From positions 1 to 38,443 of the forward strand of contig CANOET010000010.1 of assembly GCA_947564835.1 (NCBI GenBank): DNA of 38,443 nucleotides. The letters run 5' to 3'. Numbering within the stretch: the first letter of the stretch is position 1; each line of letters begins with the position of its first letter. The notes beneath the pieces are model-generated. The model had not been told where the DNA came from. It worked only from the letters and a program-made list of their open reading frames with translations, and made no database searches. The DNA comes from an uncultured Eubacterium sp. GTDB taxonomy: Bacteria; Bacillota; Clostridia; Lachnospirales; Lachnospiraceae. The position numbers were made by a program, and so were the translations under genes. Below are positions 26,328-34,887 of the stretch, in pieces.

Positions 26328-27575
26328 ATGAAAAAGAAACTTTTATACGCATTGTCCGGTGCGGTGCTGTCTGCCGCTGTGCTGTCCGGATGCGGCAAAG
26401 CCAGCGAGGAGACGGTCTCGGATCAGGCCAATCCGCCCAGCCAGACAAAAACCGATGATACAAAACAGGATCCGGACCGTGAGCAGCCGACAGAGCAGGA
26501 ATCAGACAACGCAGGGCAGGAACCAGACAACGCAGGGCAGGCACAGGATCCGTCTGCTTCCGCTGACCCGGCCGGCGCCGGCGGAAAAATCACGCTTGCA
26601 CTGCCGCAGCAGGAAAATCACAGCTGGGCATCGGATGCGCAGATCATGCAAACAGAACTGGAAGCAAAAGGCTATACTGTAGATGTGCAGTTTGCAGAAA
26701 CAGGCCGGCAGCAGGCAGAGCAGATCCAGGCATCCGTACAGGGCAAGGCGGACTGCATTGTAGTCGCGGCAATTGATTCCGGTCAGCTGACAGATGCGGC
26801 AGAGGCTGCCAAAAAGGCTAAAATTCCGATCATTGCTTATGACATGCTGCTGATGGATACCGATGCCGTATATTATTATACCGCATTTGACAAGAAAGGG
26901 ACCGGCCAGCTGATCGGCAGAATGATCGCAGAAAAAGCAAAGCTGGAGAAAATGGCAGACGATGCATATCAGACGATTGAGTTTTTTATGGGAAGCCCGG
27001 ATGATACACAGGCACAGCTGGTCTATGACGGCCTGATGGAAGTCCTGCAGCCTTATCTGGACTGCGGCAAACTGGTCTGCAAGACCGGCAGGACCTCCTT
27101 TGCGGATACAAGTATCAAAGAATGCTCACAGGAAACGGCACAGGAGCGGTGTAAAAACTATCTGGCAGGCTATTACGCCGATGAAGAGCTGGATATCTGT
27201 GCAGCCGCATATGACACGCTTGCCTATGGCTGCAAGGCTGCATTGCAGTCCGGCGGATACATCGCAGACAACTGGCCGGTCATCTCCGGGCAGGGCTGTG
27301 AGATCGAAGCCTGCAGGAATATATTGGACGGAACACAGGCTTTTTCCATCTACCAGGATACCAGCATCCTTGCAAAACAGTGCGCAGCCATGACAGATGC
27401 GGCCGTATCCGGCACAGAGCAGCCGCAGGTCAACGACACAGAACAGTCCGATAACCATATGCTGCAGGTTCCGGCTTATCTGTGTACGCCAACCGCAGTC
27501 GATGCCAGTAATTTGCAGGAAGCGCTGATTGACAGCGGGCATTATACCAAAGAGCAGCTGGATGCAGCAGAATAA
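26328..27575 (+). CDS. Sugar-binding periplasmic-type lipoprotein (ChvE/RbsB-like)
   Basis: 415 residues from ATG 26328, behind AAAGGGGG. A lipoprotein signal ends in LSGC with Cys22 as the lipidation site. Residues 23-85 are a Gln/Asp-rich linker with a 21-base near-repeat (ESDNAGQ/EPDNAGQ). Residues about 88-400 are a type 1 solute-binding fold (LALPQQENHSWASDAQIM, CIVVAAIDSGQLTDAAEAAKKAKIPIIAYD), resembling multiple-sugar-binding ChvE. There is no ABC permease or ATPase nearby. With the chemoreceptor just upstream, it is probably a chemosensory binding protein. A terminator lies 30 bases on, inside the convergent LysR gene. Confidence 0.9.
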   Translation: MKKKLLYALSGAVLSAAVLSGCGKASEETVSDQANPPSQTKTDDTKQDPDREQPTEQESDNAGQEPDNAGQAQDPSASADPAGAGGKITLALPQQENHSWASDAQIMQTELEAKGYTVDVQFAETGRQQAEQIQASVQGKADCIVVAAIDSGQLTDAAEAAKKAKIPIIAYDMLLMDTDAVYYYTAFDKKGTGQLIGRMIAEKAKLEKMADDAYQTIEFFMGSPDDTQAQLVYDGLMEVLQPYLDCGKLVCKTGRTSFADTSIKECSQETAQERCKNYLAGYYADEELDICAAAYDTLAYGCKAALQSGGYIADNWPVISGQGCEIEACRNILDGTQAFSIYQDTSILAKQCAAMTDAAVSGTEQPQVNDTEQSDNHMLQVPAYLCTPTAVDASNLQEALIDSGHYTKEQLDAAE

Positions 27576-28456
27576 AAATCAATAAATTGTTTCATGGACC
27601 TGGAAGCGTTCCGTTGAGATTTGTATACAAATCCGACGGAACGTTTTTGAATCGGTGCAGGCAACGGAAGCTCAACCAAAGTCCCGGCCGCCAGCTCCGG
27701 TTCCACAAACTGGCGGATCACACAGGCAACACCGAGGCTGATTTTGGCAAATTCAATTAAAAGATCCATGGAAGAAGCTTCAATGCATTCCTGTACAGAG
27801 ATCTTATTTTTTTGCAGATATTCATCAATAAACTGCCTGGAAATATTATGCTTATCCAGCATCATCAGCGAACAGTTCGCCAGCACGGCATCCCTGGCAA
27901 TGCCGCGCTGCTGCAGATGGTACAGATACTGCTCCGAGGCTGCGAACACATCCTGAATTTCCATCATACGGTCAAAGGCCAGCGTATGCGCCAGCTCATA
28001 AGTCCCAAGCCCCACCAGCCCGATATCCAGCTGGTCTTCCTGCAGCAGATGCAGCGTTTCATTTGTAGACAGGCAGGTGATGGAGATGCTGACATGCGGG
28101 TACTGCCTGGTAAATTCTTTTAAATATCCAAGCAGTACGTATCGGCACAGCGTAGAACTGACGCCTATTTTCAAATGCCCGACACCAAGCCCTGCTGCAT
28201 GCCGGACTTTTTTTTCACCCAGGGCCAGGGTATCGATGGCTGTTTTGACGTGCTCATAGAGCAGGCAGCCTTCCTCCGTCAGCGTAACACCGCGGGAACT
28301 GCGCACAAACAGCTGGCATCCGAGGCTGGATTCGAGTTTTTTTATGGAATTGCTGACGGCGGGCTGGCTGATAAATAGTTTGGCGGCGGCTTTTGAGATG
28401 TTTTGGCATTGTGCGACGGTATAAAAAATGTAATAAGATGATAGTGTTTGTTCCAT
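27542..28456 (-). CDS. LysR-family transcriptional regulator
   Basis: 304 residues from ATG 28456, behind AAGGAG with a C-rich spacer; frames further upstream run into a repeat and are not used. The N-terminal winged helix (1-60) has ISKAAAKLFISQPAVSNSIK, and the substrate-binding domain (about 88-300) follows. It is divergent from leuC (328 bases apart), so it probably controls leuCD with a pathway intermediate as co-inducer, the usual LysR-leuCD arrangement; the effector is not shown. Its 3' end overlaps the SBP gene by 34 bases tail to tail and carries that gene's terminator within its coding sequence (27607-27648). Confidence 0.92.
   Translation of the reverse strand: MEQTLSSYYIFYTVAQCQNISKAAAKLFISQPAVSNSIKKLESSLGCQLFVRSSRGVTLTEEGCLLYEHVKTAIDTLALGEKKVRHAAGLGVGHLKIGVSSTLCRYVLLGYLKEFTRQYPHVSISITCLSTNETLHLLQEDQLDIGLVGLGTYELAHTLAFDRMMEIQDVFAASEQYLYHLQQRGIARDAVLANCSLMMLDKHNISRQFIDEYLQKNKISVQECIEASSMDLLIEFAKISLGVACVIRQFVEPELAAGTLVELPLPAPIQKRSVGFVYKSQRNASRSMKQFIDFYSAASSCSLV
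27607..27648 (+). terminator. Terminator of the binding-protein gene, within lysR coding sequence
   Basis: CGTTCCGT (27607-27614) pairs with ACGGAACG (27636-27643), an inner GATTTGTATACAAATC helix extends the stem, and TTTTT (27644-27648) follows. It lies in the last 35 codons of the minus-strand LysR gene. Confidence 0.8.
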
Positions 28457-28488
28457 GGGGGCTCCTTTTTGTGTATGGTATATTTTCA

Positions 28489-28660
28489 TGGGATGTGGCT
28501 GATATGGCTGCCCGGATGACTCTGCGGGCTGTGGCCAGGGGACGCGCCGGGAGAGTCGTCCGGTTAGCCACATCCCCTGGCTAACCAGGATCTTTCGGGA
28601 AGTCCCAAATACAATACCGGATCTTGGCCATGTAACGCCAGCCAGTAAACCAACCCAGCC
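28489..28660. repeat. Intergenic repeat copy 6 (contracted palindrome)
   Basis: GGATGTGGCT at 28491, GATGACTCTGCGGGCTGTGG, CCAGGGGACGCGCCGGGAG, then directly AGTCGTCCGGTTAGCCACAT and CCCCTGGCTAACC: the two arms are joined without the long interior seen at 33051-33274. It ends in ATCTTTCGGGAAGTCCCAAA, the inverted form of the opening segment of copy 2, and an inverted GGCGTTAC module. It fills the leuC/lysR gap with the operator region after it. Confidence 0.72.
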
Positions 28661-28683
28661 CACCCAACGGAAACAGCTGTTTC

Positions 28684-28754
28684 ATAACTTATAATTATGA
28701 TATCCATATTTATTATATATTAGCATTATATCAGAAATTATGCTACACTATATT
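28684..28754 (+). promoter_or_regulatory. leuC operator region with LysR-type dyads
   Basis: An AT-rich 70-base stretch before leuC. The 21-base dyad 28723-28743 (GCAT at one end, ATGC at the other) matches its reverse complement at 16 of 20 off-centre positions. CATAAC..TTATG at 28683-28699 is a second T-N11-A-type dyad. TATATT (28749-28754) is a possible -10 without a good -35, as expected for an activator-dependent promoter. Confidence 0.5.
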
Positions 28755-28784
28755 CATCAATTTTCATAAAAGGAGGAATGAACC

Positions 28785-30041
28785 ATGGGTATGACAATGA
28801 CCCAGAAAATACTCGCTGCCCACGCAGGGCTGGAATCTGTTACGGCGGGGCAGCTGATTGAGGCTGAATTGGATCTTGTATTGGGGAATGATATCACATC
28901 TCCGGTAGCGATCCATGAGATTGAGAAAATGAAGGTGGACGGTGTGTTCCACAAAGATAAGATTGCGCTTGTTATGGACCATTTTGTACCGAATAAGGAT
29001 ATCAAGTCTGCGCAGCATTGTAAATGTGTCAGGGAGTTTGCCTGCAAGAATGAGATTACGAATTATTTTGACGTCGGGCAGATGGGGATTGAACATGCGC
29101 TGCTGCCGGAAAAAGGGCTGACGGTTGCGGGTGATGTGATTATCGGCGCAGATTCCCATACTTGTACGTACGGCGCGTTAGGTGCGTTTTCTACGGGTGT
29201 GGGCAGTACGGATATGGCTGCGGGTATGGCGACCGGGAAGGCTTGGTTTAAGGTGCCGTCGGCGATGAAAGTTGTGGTAACTGGCAAGCCTGCGAAGTAT
29301 GTCAGCGGAAAGGATCTGATTTTGCATCTGATCGGCCTGATCGGGGTGGACGGAGCGTTGTACCAGTCTTTGGAATTTACCGGGGACGGTATTGCGAATC
29401 TTACGATGGATGACCGCTTTACGATTGCGAACATGGCGATTGAGGCAGGTGCGAAAAATGGGATTTTTCCGGTGGATGATCTGGCGCAGGCATATATGAA
29501 GGAGCATTCCAAGCGGCCGTATCAGATCTATGAAGCGGATGCGGATGCGGTGTATGAACGGGAGATTGTGATTGATCTTAGTACTTTAAAGTCCACGGTT
29601 TCTTTCCCGCATCTTCCGGAAAATACGAAGACGATTGATGAAGTGGGAGAGATTTCCATTGACCAGGTCGTGATTGGTTCGTGTACGAACGGGCGGCTGG
29701 ATGATTTGCGCTGTGCGGCGGAGATTTTGAAAGGGAAAAAGGTCGCTGACGGTGTCCGTGCGATTGTGATTCCGGCGACGCAGCAGATTTATCTGGACGC
29801 GATGGAAGAGGGGCTTTTGAAAATTTTTATCGAGGCAGGCGCCATTGTCAGTACGCCGACCTGCGGCCCGTGCCTTGGCGGATATATGGGGATCCTTGCA
29901 CAAGGGGAACGCTGTGTATCGACTACAAACCGTAACTTTGTCGGACGTATGGGACATGTAGAATCCGAGATCTATCTCGCGAGTCCGGCAGTTGCCGCTG
30001 CGAGTGCGGTTGCAGGAAAAATCGCAGGACCAAAAGAGTAG
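28785..30041 (+). CDS. leuC: 3-isopropylmalate dehydratase, large subunit
   Basis: 418 residues, with AGGAGG 8 bases before ATG 28785. With LeuD it isomerises 2- to 3-isopropylmalate in leucine synthesis. The length and the opening ([14 protein letters not shown]) fit the shorter LeuC/homoaconitase-type enzymes. The [4Fe-4S] ligands are Cys in [10 protein letters not shown] and the pair in [28 protein letters not shown] is the other aconitase signature. leuD starts 12 bases on. leuA and leuB are absent here. Confidence 0.96.
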   Translation: MGMTMTQKILAAHAGLESVTAGQLIEAELDLVLGNDITSPVAIHEIEKMKVDGVFHKDKIALVMDHFVPNKDIKSAQHCKCVREFACKNEITNYFDVGQMGIEHALLPEKGLTVAGDVIIGADSHTCTYGALGAFSTGVGSTDMAAGMATGKAWFKVPSAMKVVVTGKPAKYVSGKDLILHLIGLIGVDGALYQSLEFTGDGIANLTMDDRFTIANMAIEAGAKNGIFPVDDLAQAYMKEHSKRPYQIYEADADAVYEREIVIDLSTLKSTVSFPHLPENTKTIDEVGEISIDQVVIGSCTNGRLDDLRCAAEILKGKKVADGVRAIVIPATQQIYLDAMEEGLLKIFIEAGAIVSTPTCGPCLGGYMGILAQGERCVSTTNRNFVGRMGHVESEIYLASPAVAAASAVAGKIAGPKE

Positions 30042-30053
30042 GAGGATAGTGCA

Positions 30054-30542
30054 ATGAAAGCGAACGGCCATGTATTTAAATATGGAGATAATGTTGATAC
30101 GGATGTCATTATTCCGGCAAGATATTTAAACTCATCTGATCCGAAGGAGCTTGCCGGACATTGTATGGAAGATATTGATGCGGAATTTGTGAAAAAGGTG
30201 CAAAAAGGCGATATTATTGTGGCGGATAAAAACTTCGGCTGCGGTTCTTCCAGAGAACATGCACCGTTAGCGATTAAAGCGTCCGGTGTCAGCTGTGTGA
30301 TTGCACAGACGTTTGCGCGTATTTTTTACCGCAACGCGATTAATATCGGGCTTCCGATTATTGAATGCCCGGAGGCTTCCAAGGGGATCGAAGCCGGGGA
30401 TGAGGTGGAAGTGGATTTTGACAGCGGCGTGATCCGGAATGTGACAAAAGGCACACAGTACCAGGGACAGGCATTTCCGCCGTTTATGCAAAAAATTATT
30501 GCGGCGGAAGGGCTGGTAAATTATATTAATCAGGGAAAATAA
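30054..30542 (+). CDS. leuD: 3-isopropylmalate dehydratase, small subunit
   Basis: 162 residues, with GGAGG 8 bases before the ATG. It is the swivelling domain of the dehydratase that completes the active site of LeuC. It opens [18 protein letters not shown], has [15 protein letters not shown] and [15 protein letters not shown]. Family members of this length pair with the short LeuC type, as here. The stop overlaps the start of tyrA by one base (TAATG), so the next gene is coupled to it, an unusual link between leucine and tyrosine synthesis. Confidence 0.96.
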   Translation: MKANGHVFKYGDNVDTDVIIPARYLNSSDPKELAGHCMEDIDAEFVKKVQKGDIIVADKNFGCGSSREHAPLAIKASGVSCVIAQTFARIFYRNAINIGLPIIECPEASKGIEAGDEVEVDFDSGVIRNVTKGTQYQGQAFPPFMQKIIAAEGLVNYINQGK

Positions 30543-31651
30543 TGGATACCATCAAAGACATTCAAAAAATAAGCTTTATCGGGCTCGGCCTGATTGGCGG
30601 CTCGATCGCGAAAACAATCCGGCGCGTCTGTCCGCACATCCGGCTTACCGCCGTTTCCGGGCATCTTTCTACGATCACACAGGCTTATCAGGCTGGTGTG
30701 ATCGAAAATGATACGATGTTAAGCCTGGAACAGATCGCGGATGCAGATTATATTTTTCTGTGTACGCCGGTACAGCAGAATGTGGGATATTTGGAAAAGC
30801 TAAAAAAGGCCGTTGCCCCGCATACGGTGATAACAGACGTCGGCAGCGTGAAAGGGGATATCCACCGCGCGGTTGTTTCCCTGGGCCTGGAGGAACATTT
30901 TATCGGCGGTCATCCGATGGCCGGTTCGGAAAAAACCGGATTTGCCGCGGCAACCGCTTATCTTTTGGAAAATGCTTACTATGTTATAACGCCGACTTTA
31001 AAAACAGCGCCGGACCAGATCGAACGCTTCCGCAGCCTGGTAACGATGCTTGGCGCCATTCCGCTCGTTCTGGATGCTGACCGCCATGATTTTGCAACGG
31101 CTTCGATCAGCCATCTGCCTCATATCCTTGCATACAGCCTGGTGCATCTTGTTCAGGAAATTGACGATCCGCAGGAAACGATGAAGACGATTGCGGCCGG
31201 CGGATTCCGGGATATGACGCGGATTGCCGCATCGTCCCCTGTGATGTGGCAGGAGATCTGCCTGTCCAACAAGAAGCAGCTGCTGCGGCTGATAGACCTG
31301 TACAGCGAACAGCTAGCGGGCATCCGCAGCGTGATTGAGGCGGAAAAAAAGGCGGAAATGACAGACTATTTTACAAAAGCCAAGGACTACCGCGATTCCC
31401 TGACCGTGCGCAAGCCCGGTTCCCTGCAGCCGGTTTATGAGCTTTATTGCGACCTGATTGACGAAGTAGGGGGCATTGCGACGATCGCGACCCTTTTGGC
31501 AAGCAATGGGATCAATATCAAAAATATCGGGATTTTGCATAACCGCGAGTTTGAAGACGGTGTCCTGCACATCGAGTTATATGACCAAGCATCGCTGGAC
31601 ACGGCCGGTTCGCTGCTGCGGAAATTCCATTATACGATTTACCAGCGCTGA
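30542..31651 (+). CDS. tyrA: Prephenate dehydrogenase with C-terminal ACT domain
   Basis: 369 residues. It oxidatively decarboxylates prephenate to 4-hydroxyphenylpyruvate for tyrosine synthesis. The Rossmann motif GLGLIGGS is at 14-21, the catalytic His lies in GGHPMAGSEKTGF, and ISHLPHILAYSL is the second active-site His region. From about 295 an ACT domain (VGGIATIATLLASNGINIKNI) probably senses tyrosine. No chorismate mutase is fused. It starts at the last base of leuD and is followed 48 bases on by aroA. Confidence 0.95.
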   Translation: MDTIKDIQKISFIGLGLIGGSIAKTIRRVCPHIRLTAVSGHLSTITQAYQAGVIENDTMLSLEQIADADYIFLCTPVQQNVGYLEKLKKAVAPHTVITDVGSVKGDIHRAVVSLGLEEHFIGGHPMAGSEKTGFAAATAYLLENAYYVITPTLKTAPDQIERFRSLVTMLGAIPLVLDADRHDFATASISHLPHILAYSLVHLVQEIDDPQETMKTIAAGGFRDMTRIAASSPVMWQEICLSNKKQLLRLIDLYSEQLAGIRSVIEAEKKAEMTDYFTKAKDYRDSLTVRKPGSLQPVYELYCDLIDEVGGIATIATLLASNGINIKNIGILHNREFEDGVLHIELYDQASLDTAGSLLRKFHYTIYQR

Positions 31652-31699
31652 CGGCCTTTATCCGTCGCGATCCATAAAATTAGCAAGGAGACCTGAACC

Positions 31700-32974
31700 A
31701 TGTTTATAAAACCAGCCAGTTCCCTGAAAGGGGAGCTTCCCATTCCGGGTGATAAATCCATATCCCACCGCAGCGTGATGTTCGGCGCGATTGCAAACGG
31801 GCGTACCGAAGTAACCCATTTTCTGCAGGGTGCAGACTGCCTGTCTACGATCTCCTGTTTCCGCAGGCTTGGCATTGAAATAGAAAACACAAAAGAACAT
31901 ATCTGCATCCATGGAAAGGGCCTGCACGGGCTGCGTCCGTCCAAAGAAGCGCTGGACGCCGGCAACAGCGGCACTACGATCCGCCTGATCAGCGGGATCC
32001 TGGCCGGACAGCCTTTTTCCTCCGTTTTAGACGGAGACGCGTCCATCCGCAGGCGCCCGATGAAGCGGATCATAACCCCTTTGCGGGAAATGGGCGCCGA
32101 TCTTACCGGAAGCGGCAACGACTGCGCACCGCTAACCATCAACGGCTCTGCGCTGCACGGCATCCATTACCTTTCGCCCGTCGCATCCGCGCAGGTAAAA
32201 TCCTGTATTCTGCTCGCGGGGCTGTATGCGGACGGACAGACAAGCGTTACGGAGCCATCTGTATCCAGAGACCATACCGAGCGGATGCTTTCCGCATTCG
32301 GCGCACAGGTAACCTGCCGGGATACGACAGCATCCATCTGTCCGGATCCGGTATTATCCGGGCAAAAAATCGAGGTACCAGGCGATATCTCCTCAGCGGC
32401 CTATTTTATTGCCGCCGCGCTGCTCGTGCCAAACTCCGAAATACTGATCCGCAACGTCGGCGTCAACCCAACCAGGGACGGTATCCTGCGCGCCGCCGGG
32501 GCCATGCATGCCAATATCAAAAAATACAACGAACATACCGTATCCGGCGAACCCGTCTGCGACCTGCTCGTGACGTCTTCCAGCCTGACAGGCACTGTCA
32601 TCGAAGGCAGCCTGATCCCGGCATTGATCGATGAAATCCCGGTACTTGCCGTTATGGCTGCTTTTGCAGACGGTACGACGGTAATCCGGGATGCGGCTGA
32701 GTTAAAAGTAAAGGAATCCAACCGCATTGATACGGTTGTTTCGAATTTACAGAAGATGGGAGCGGATGTAACGGCTACGGATGACGGTATGGTGATCCGA
32801 GGGGGAAGGCCGTTGCATTACGCGGTGATTGACCCGCAGGCAGACCACCGGATTGCAATGGCATTTGCGGTTGCGGGGCTTTGTGCGGAGGGAGGAGTGG
32901 AGATTGACAATGCGGAATGTGTTGCGATTTCTTATCCGGGATTTTATCGGGATTTGTGTGGATTGAGTTTATAG
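31700..32974 (+). CDS. aroA: 5-enolpyruvylshikimate-3-phosphate synthase
   Basis: 424 residues behind AAGGAG. It joins PEP to shikimate-3-phosphate on the way to chorismate. All landmarks are present: GDKSISHRSVMFGAIANG, DAGNSGTTIRLISG, DGDASIRRRPM, KSCILLAGL, IDEIPVLAVMAAFADG, KVKESNRIDTV and DHRIAMAFAVAGL. The glycine in the NSGTT motif followed by TIR suggests class II-like features are possible, but class is not certain. It is the last gene of leuC-leuD-tyrA-aroA; the repeat region starts 20 bases on and no terminator is obvious. Confidence 0.96.
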   Translation: MFIKPASSLKGELPIPGDKSISHRSVMFGAIANGRTEVTHFLQGADCLSTISCFRRLGIEIENTKEHICIHGKGLHGLRPSKEALDAGNSGTTIRLISGILAGQPFSSVLDGDASIRRRPMKRIITPLREMGADLTGSGNDCAPLTINGSALHGIHYLSPVASAQVKSCILLAGLYADGQTSVTEPSVSRDHTERMLSAFGAQVTCRDTTASICPDPVLSGQKIEVPGDISSAAYFIAAALLVPNSEILIRNVGVNPTRDGILRAAGAMHANIKKYNEHTVSGEPVCDLLVTSSSLTGTVIEGSLIPALIDEIPVLAVMAAFADGTTVIRDAAELKVKESNRIDTVVSNLQKMGADVTATDDGMVIRGGRPLHYAVIDPQADHRIAMAFAVAGLCAEGGVEIDNAECVAISYPGFYRDLCGLSL

Positions 32975-32994
32975 TTTGTTGGTACGGAAGGGGG

Positions 32995-33282
32995 AGGTGG
33001 CTAGCCGGACGACTTTGCGGGCTGTGGGCAGGGGAGGTGGCTAAGCGGACGACTCTGCGGGCTGTGGGCAGGGAATACGCTGGGAGACACACCTTGGGCG
33101 GACTGGGGCAACGCTGCGGTGAACGAATCGCTAACTGCGACTAAGACAGTCGGGGTGTGGCCCTCCTGTCTTAGTCTCCGTAAGCGCTGGATTTCACCTC
33201 CGCTAAGAGCGCCCCTTCAACGTCCTTCCAAGGTGTGTCTCCCAGCGCATTCCCGGCCCACAGCCCGCAGAGTCTGGTTGTG
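32995..33282. repeat. Intergenic repeat copy 7 with a 224-bp nested palindrome (33051-33274)
   Basis: Two direct GTGGCTAxCCGGACGACT arms (32998 and 33039) are followed by a perfect-looking cruciform. Left arm 33051-33097 (GACTCTGCGGGCTGTGGGC to GACACACCTTGG) and right arm 33228-33274 are inverted copies over 47 bases with two mismatches. The interior is nested: GGAC/GTCC, GGGG/CCCC, CGCT/AGCG, GGTGAA/TTCACC and GACTAAGACAG (33139-33149) with CTGTCTTAGTC (33166-33176). The start of another copy is at 38387-38443. It looks like a structured RNA or MITE-type element. Confidence 0.82.
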
Positions 33283-33518
33283 GCAGGCTTTACAATATCT
33301 AAATTACAGTTCATGTAAGCCTGTTAACATCTAAATTACAGTTCATGTAAGCCTGTCAACATCTAAATTACAGTTCATGTAAGCCTGTCAACATCTGAAT
33401 TACAGTTCATGTAAAGCATGTCAATATCTAAATTACAGTTCATGTAAGCCTGTCAACATCTGAATTACAGTTCATAAGCCTGCCAATATCTAAACTTCAG
33501 TTCATGTAAAGCATGCCG
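33283..33518. repeat. Tandem array of seven 32-bp units
   Basis: Seven units close to GCCTGTCAACATCTAAATTA plus CAGTTCATGTAA, some with GCATGTC or GAATT variants, and one missing two bases. Each holds a TTACA-N5-TGTAA dyad. Units abut with no spacers, so it is not a CRISPR. The last unit runs into the stop codon of the lipoprotein gene. The units are the inverted relatives of those at 7800-7960. Confidence 0.9.
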
Positions 33519-34272
33519 TAGGGATTCTGTCATACATTGCAGTATCTTCTTCCTGTTTAGACAGTTGCTCTTCGTCTAAATCAAGTCTTAACATACTTCT
33601 TATATTGTTCATGTATTCTGGGTCTTTCATCATATCATCTGTAACCATATAACTGGAAATAGGATTCTGCCATGGAATCACAAAAATATCTTTATCATCA
33701 ATATCAAAGGTAGACAAAATCAATGCCATTTCCTCTGATGTAGCGCCTTTTAATGCCATCATCTCTTTCAAAGTTTTATTGCGATTGGTTCCTTGCATCA
33801 GTCCAAATCGATAGTCATTCTCTGCCATTTGCCAAACGTAAACCTCTAGTCCCTTAAATGTTCCAAGATCAAAGTATTCTGGATATTTTTCACGCAATTT
33901 CTCTATATCAGTAGAGTTCCACTCATATTCTGATTCAAGGCCATCTGGAATATGAGTGACATTTACTTCTTTATACAACATGGCACCTCCATCTACTGTA
34001 AGGTAATTAGCAAGCCATTCATCCGTTGGATAATCTTTATATTCACATACCCTGTCATCAGTTTCCCCATTTAGATATCCAATTTGCGTTCCACAATCAT
34101 TTTTAGATACAACACAAAAAGGTGCGTATGTCCTATCTTCCCAAATGATAGACTTATACCCATCGCCCTCGCCTGTACTCATATCAATCAAATTTGTGTT
34201 TTTCCCACATGCACATAACATAATAGAAAAAAGGACACATAAGCAAATTATACTGTATAGTTTCTTTTTCAT
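33502..34272 (-). CDS. AT-rich lipoprotein of unknown function
   Basis: 256 residues from ATG 34272 (GGAGAAGGAAC upstream). A lipoprotein signal with CVLFSIMLCAC and the lipobox ending in Cys gives surface anchoring at about Cys21. The mature part is acidic, with YAPFCVV, WLANYLTVDGGAM and DDKDIFVIPWQ, and several Asp/Glu runs; family unknown. The last residues (TACFT) are encoded by a repeat unit (GCATGCTTTACATGA), so the array has replaced or extended the original 3' end. Codon and base use are much more AT-rich than the flanking genes. It lies between repeat copies 7 and 8a and may be a horizontally acquired cargo. Confidence 0.8.
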   Translation of the reverse strand: MKKKLYSIICLCVLFSIMLCACGKNTNLIDMSTGEGDGYKSIIWEDRTYAPFCVVSKNDCGTQIGYLNGETDDRVCEYKDYPTDEWLANYLTVDGGAMLYKEVNVTHIPDGLESEYEWNSTDIEKLREKYPEYFDLGTFKGLEVYVWQMAENDYRFGLMQGTNRNKTLKEMMALKGATSEEMALILSTFDIDDKDIFVIPWQNPISSYMVTDDMMKDPEYMNNIRSMLRLDLDEEQLSKQEEDTAMYDRIPTACFT

Positions 34273-34329
34273 GTTCCTTCTCCTTGCTGTAAATGATATT
34301 TCTATTTTGCATTGTCTGATACATTTTAT

Positions 34330-34358
34330 ATCATACATTATTTATGTGCATATTTCAA
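34330..34358 (-). promoter_or_regulatory. Promoter of the lipoprotein gene
   Basis: On the minus strand TTGAAA (34358-34353), 17 bases, TATGAT (34335-34330). A good match, 57 bases before the start codon. Confidence 0.65.
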
Positions 34359-34451
34359 GGCACATAATATACTAAGATAGTGTAACTTTACTTGCGGATT
34401 CAATGAACAAGATAATACCCTAACCTGGATGAACCAGAAAAGAAACATTTT

Positions 34452-34672
34452 TGACATTGTGTTGCGTTTTTTAGTGGCTAGGCGGACGCCGGATGAGGGG
34501 GAAAGGGCCTGGCTTCCATGAAACGCAAATTCAGGTGTTGTAAAGCCTGCCAATAACCAGACTCTCAGGTATTGTAAAGCTTGCCAATAACTGGACTCTC
34601 AGGTGTTGTAAAGCCTGCCATAATCAGACTCTGCGGTCCCCAGCCCGCAGAGTCGTCCGGTTAGCCACCCCA
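34452..34672. repeat. Composite intergenic repeat copy 8a with three 34-bp units
   Basis: Opens TGACATTGTGTTGCGTTT (34452-34469). From 34510 it matches 1-95 of the window. Three units (34532-34632) of CAGGTGTTGTAAAGCCTGCC plus AATAACCAGACTCT follow, then CCCAGCCCGCAGAGTCGTCC and GGTTAGCCACCC. It lies between the lipoprotein gene and the EF-G-like gene. Confidence 0.82.
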
Positions 34673-34731
34673 CCCCCTCCCATTCATTGTATATTTTGCT
34701 TGATACCATCCATAAAAATTCAAAAAAATTG

Positions 34732-34760
34732 TTGTAATTGCCCATGATCTTTGTTAAAAT
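34732..34760 (+). promoter_or_regulatory. Promoter of the EF-G-like gene
   Basis: TTGTAA (34732-34737), 17 bases, TAAAAT (34755-34760). A long leader of about 120 bases follows, with CTGCAGCATCTGCAG near 34814-34831, and no known riboswitch. Confidence 0.55.
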
Positions 34761-34887
34761 TAATATAGTGTTTGCGACAGACCAGAACCATTGCTGTGTA
34801 CACAGTATTTTGCAGCATCTGCAGCATCTGCAGAATCTGTAAATCCGCAACGGTTTGACAAAAAATATGCAGGAGGTAAAAAGCAAT

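Noticed and set aside
32917-33334. Open frames within repeat copy 7
   Set aside because: They translate palindromic repeat sequence, with similar frames in the other repeat copies, and have no start signals.
33283-33518. Possible CRISPR array
   Set aside because: The 32-base units abut each other with no unique spacers, and no cas genes are present.
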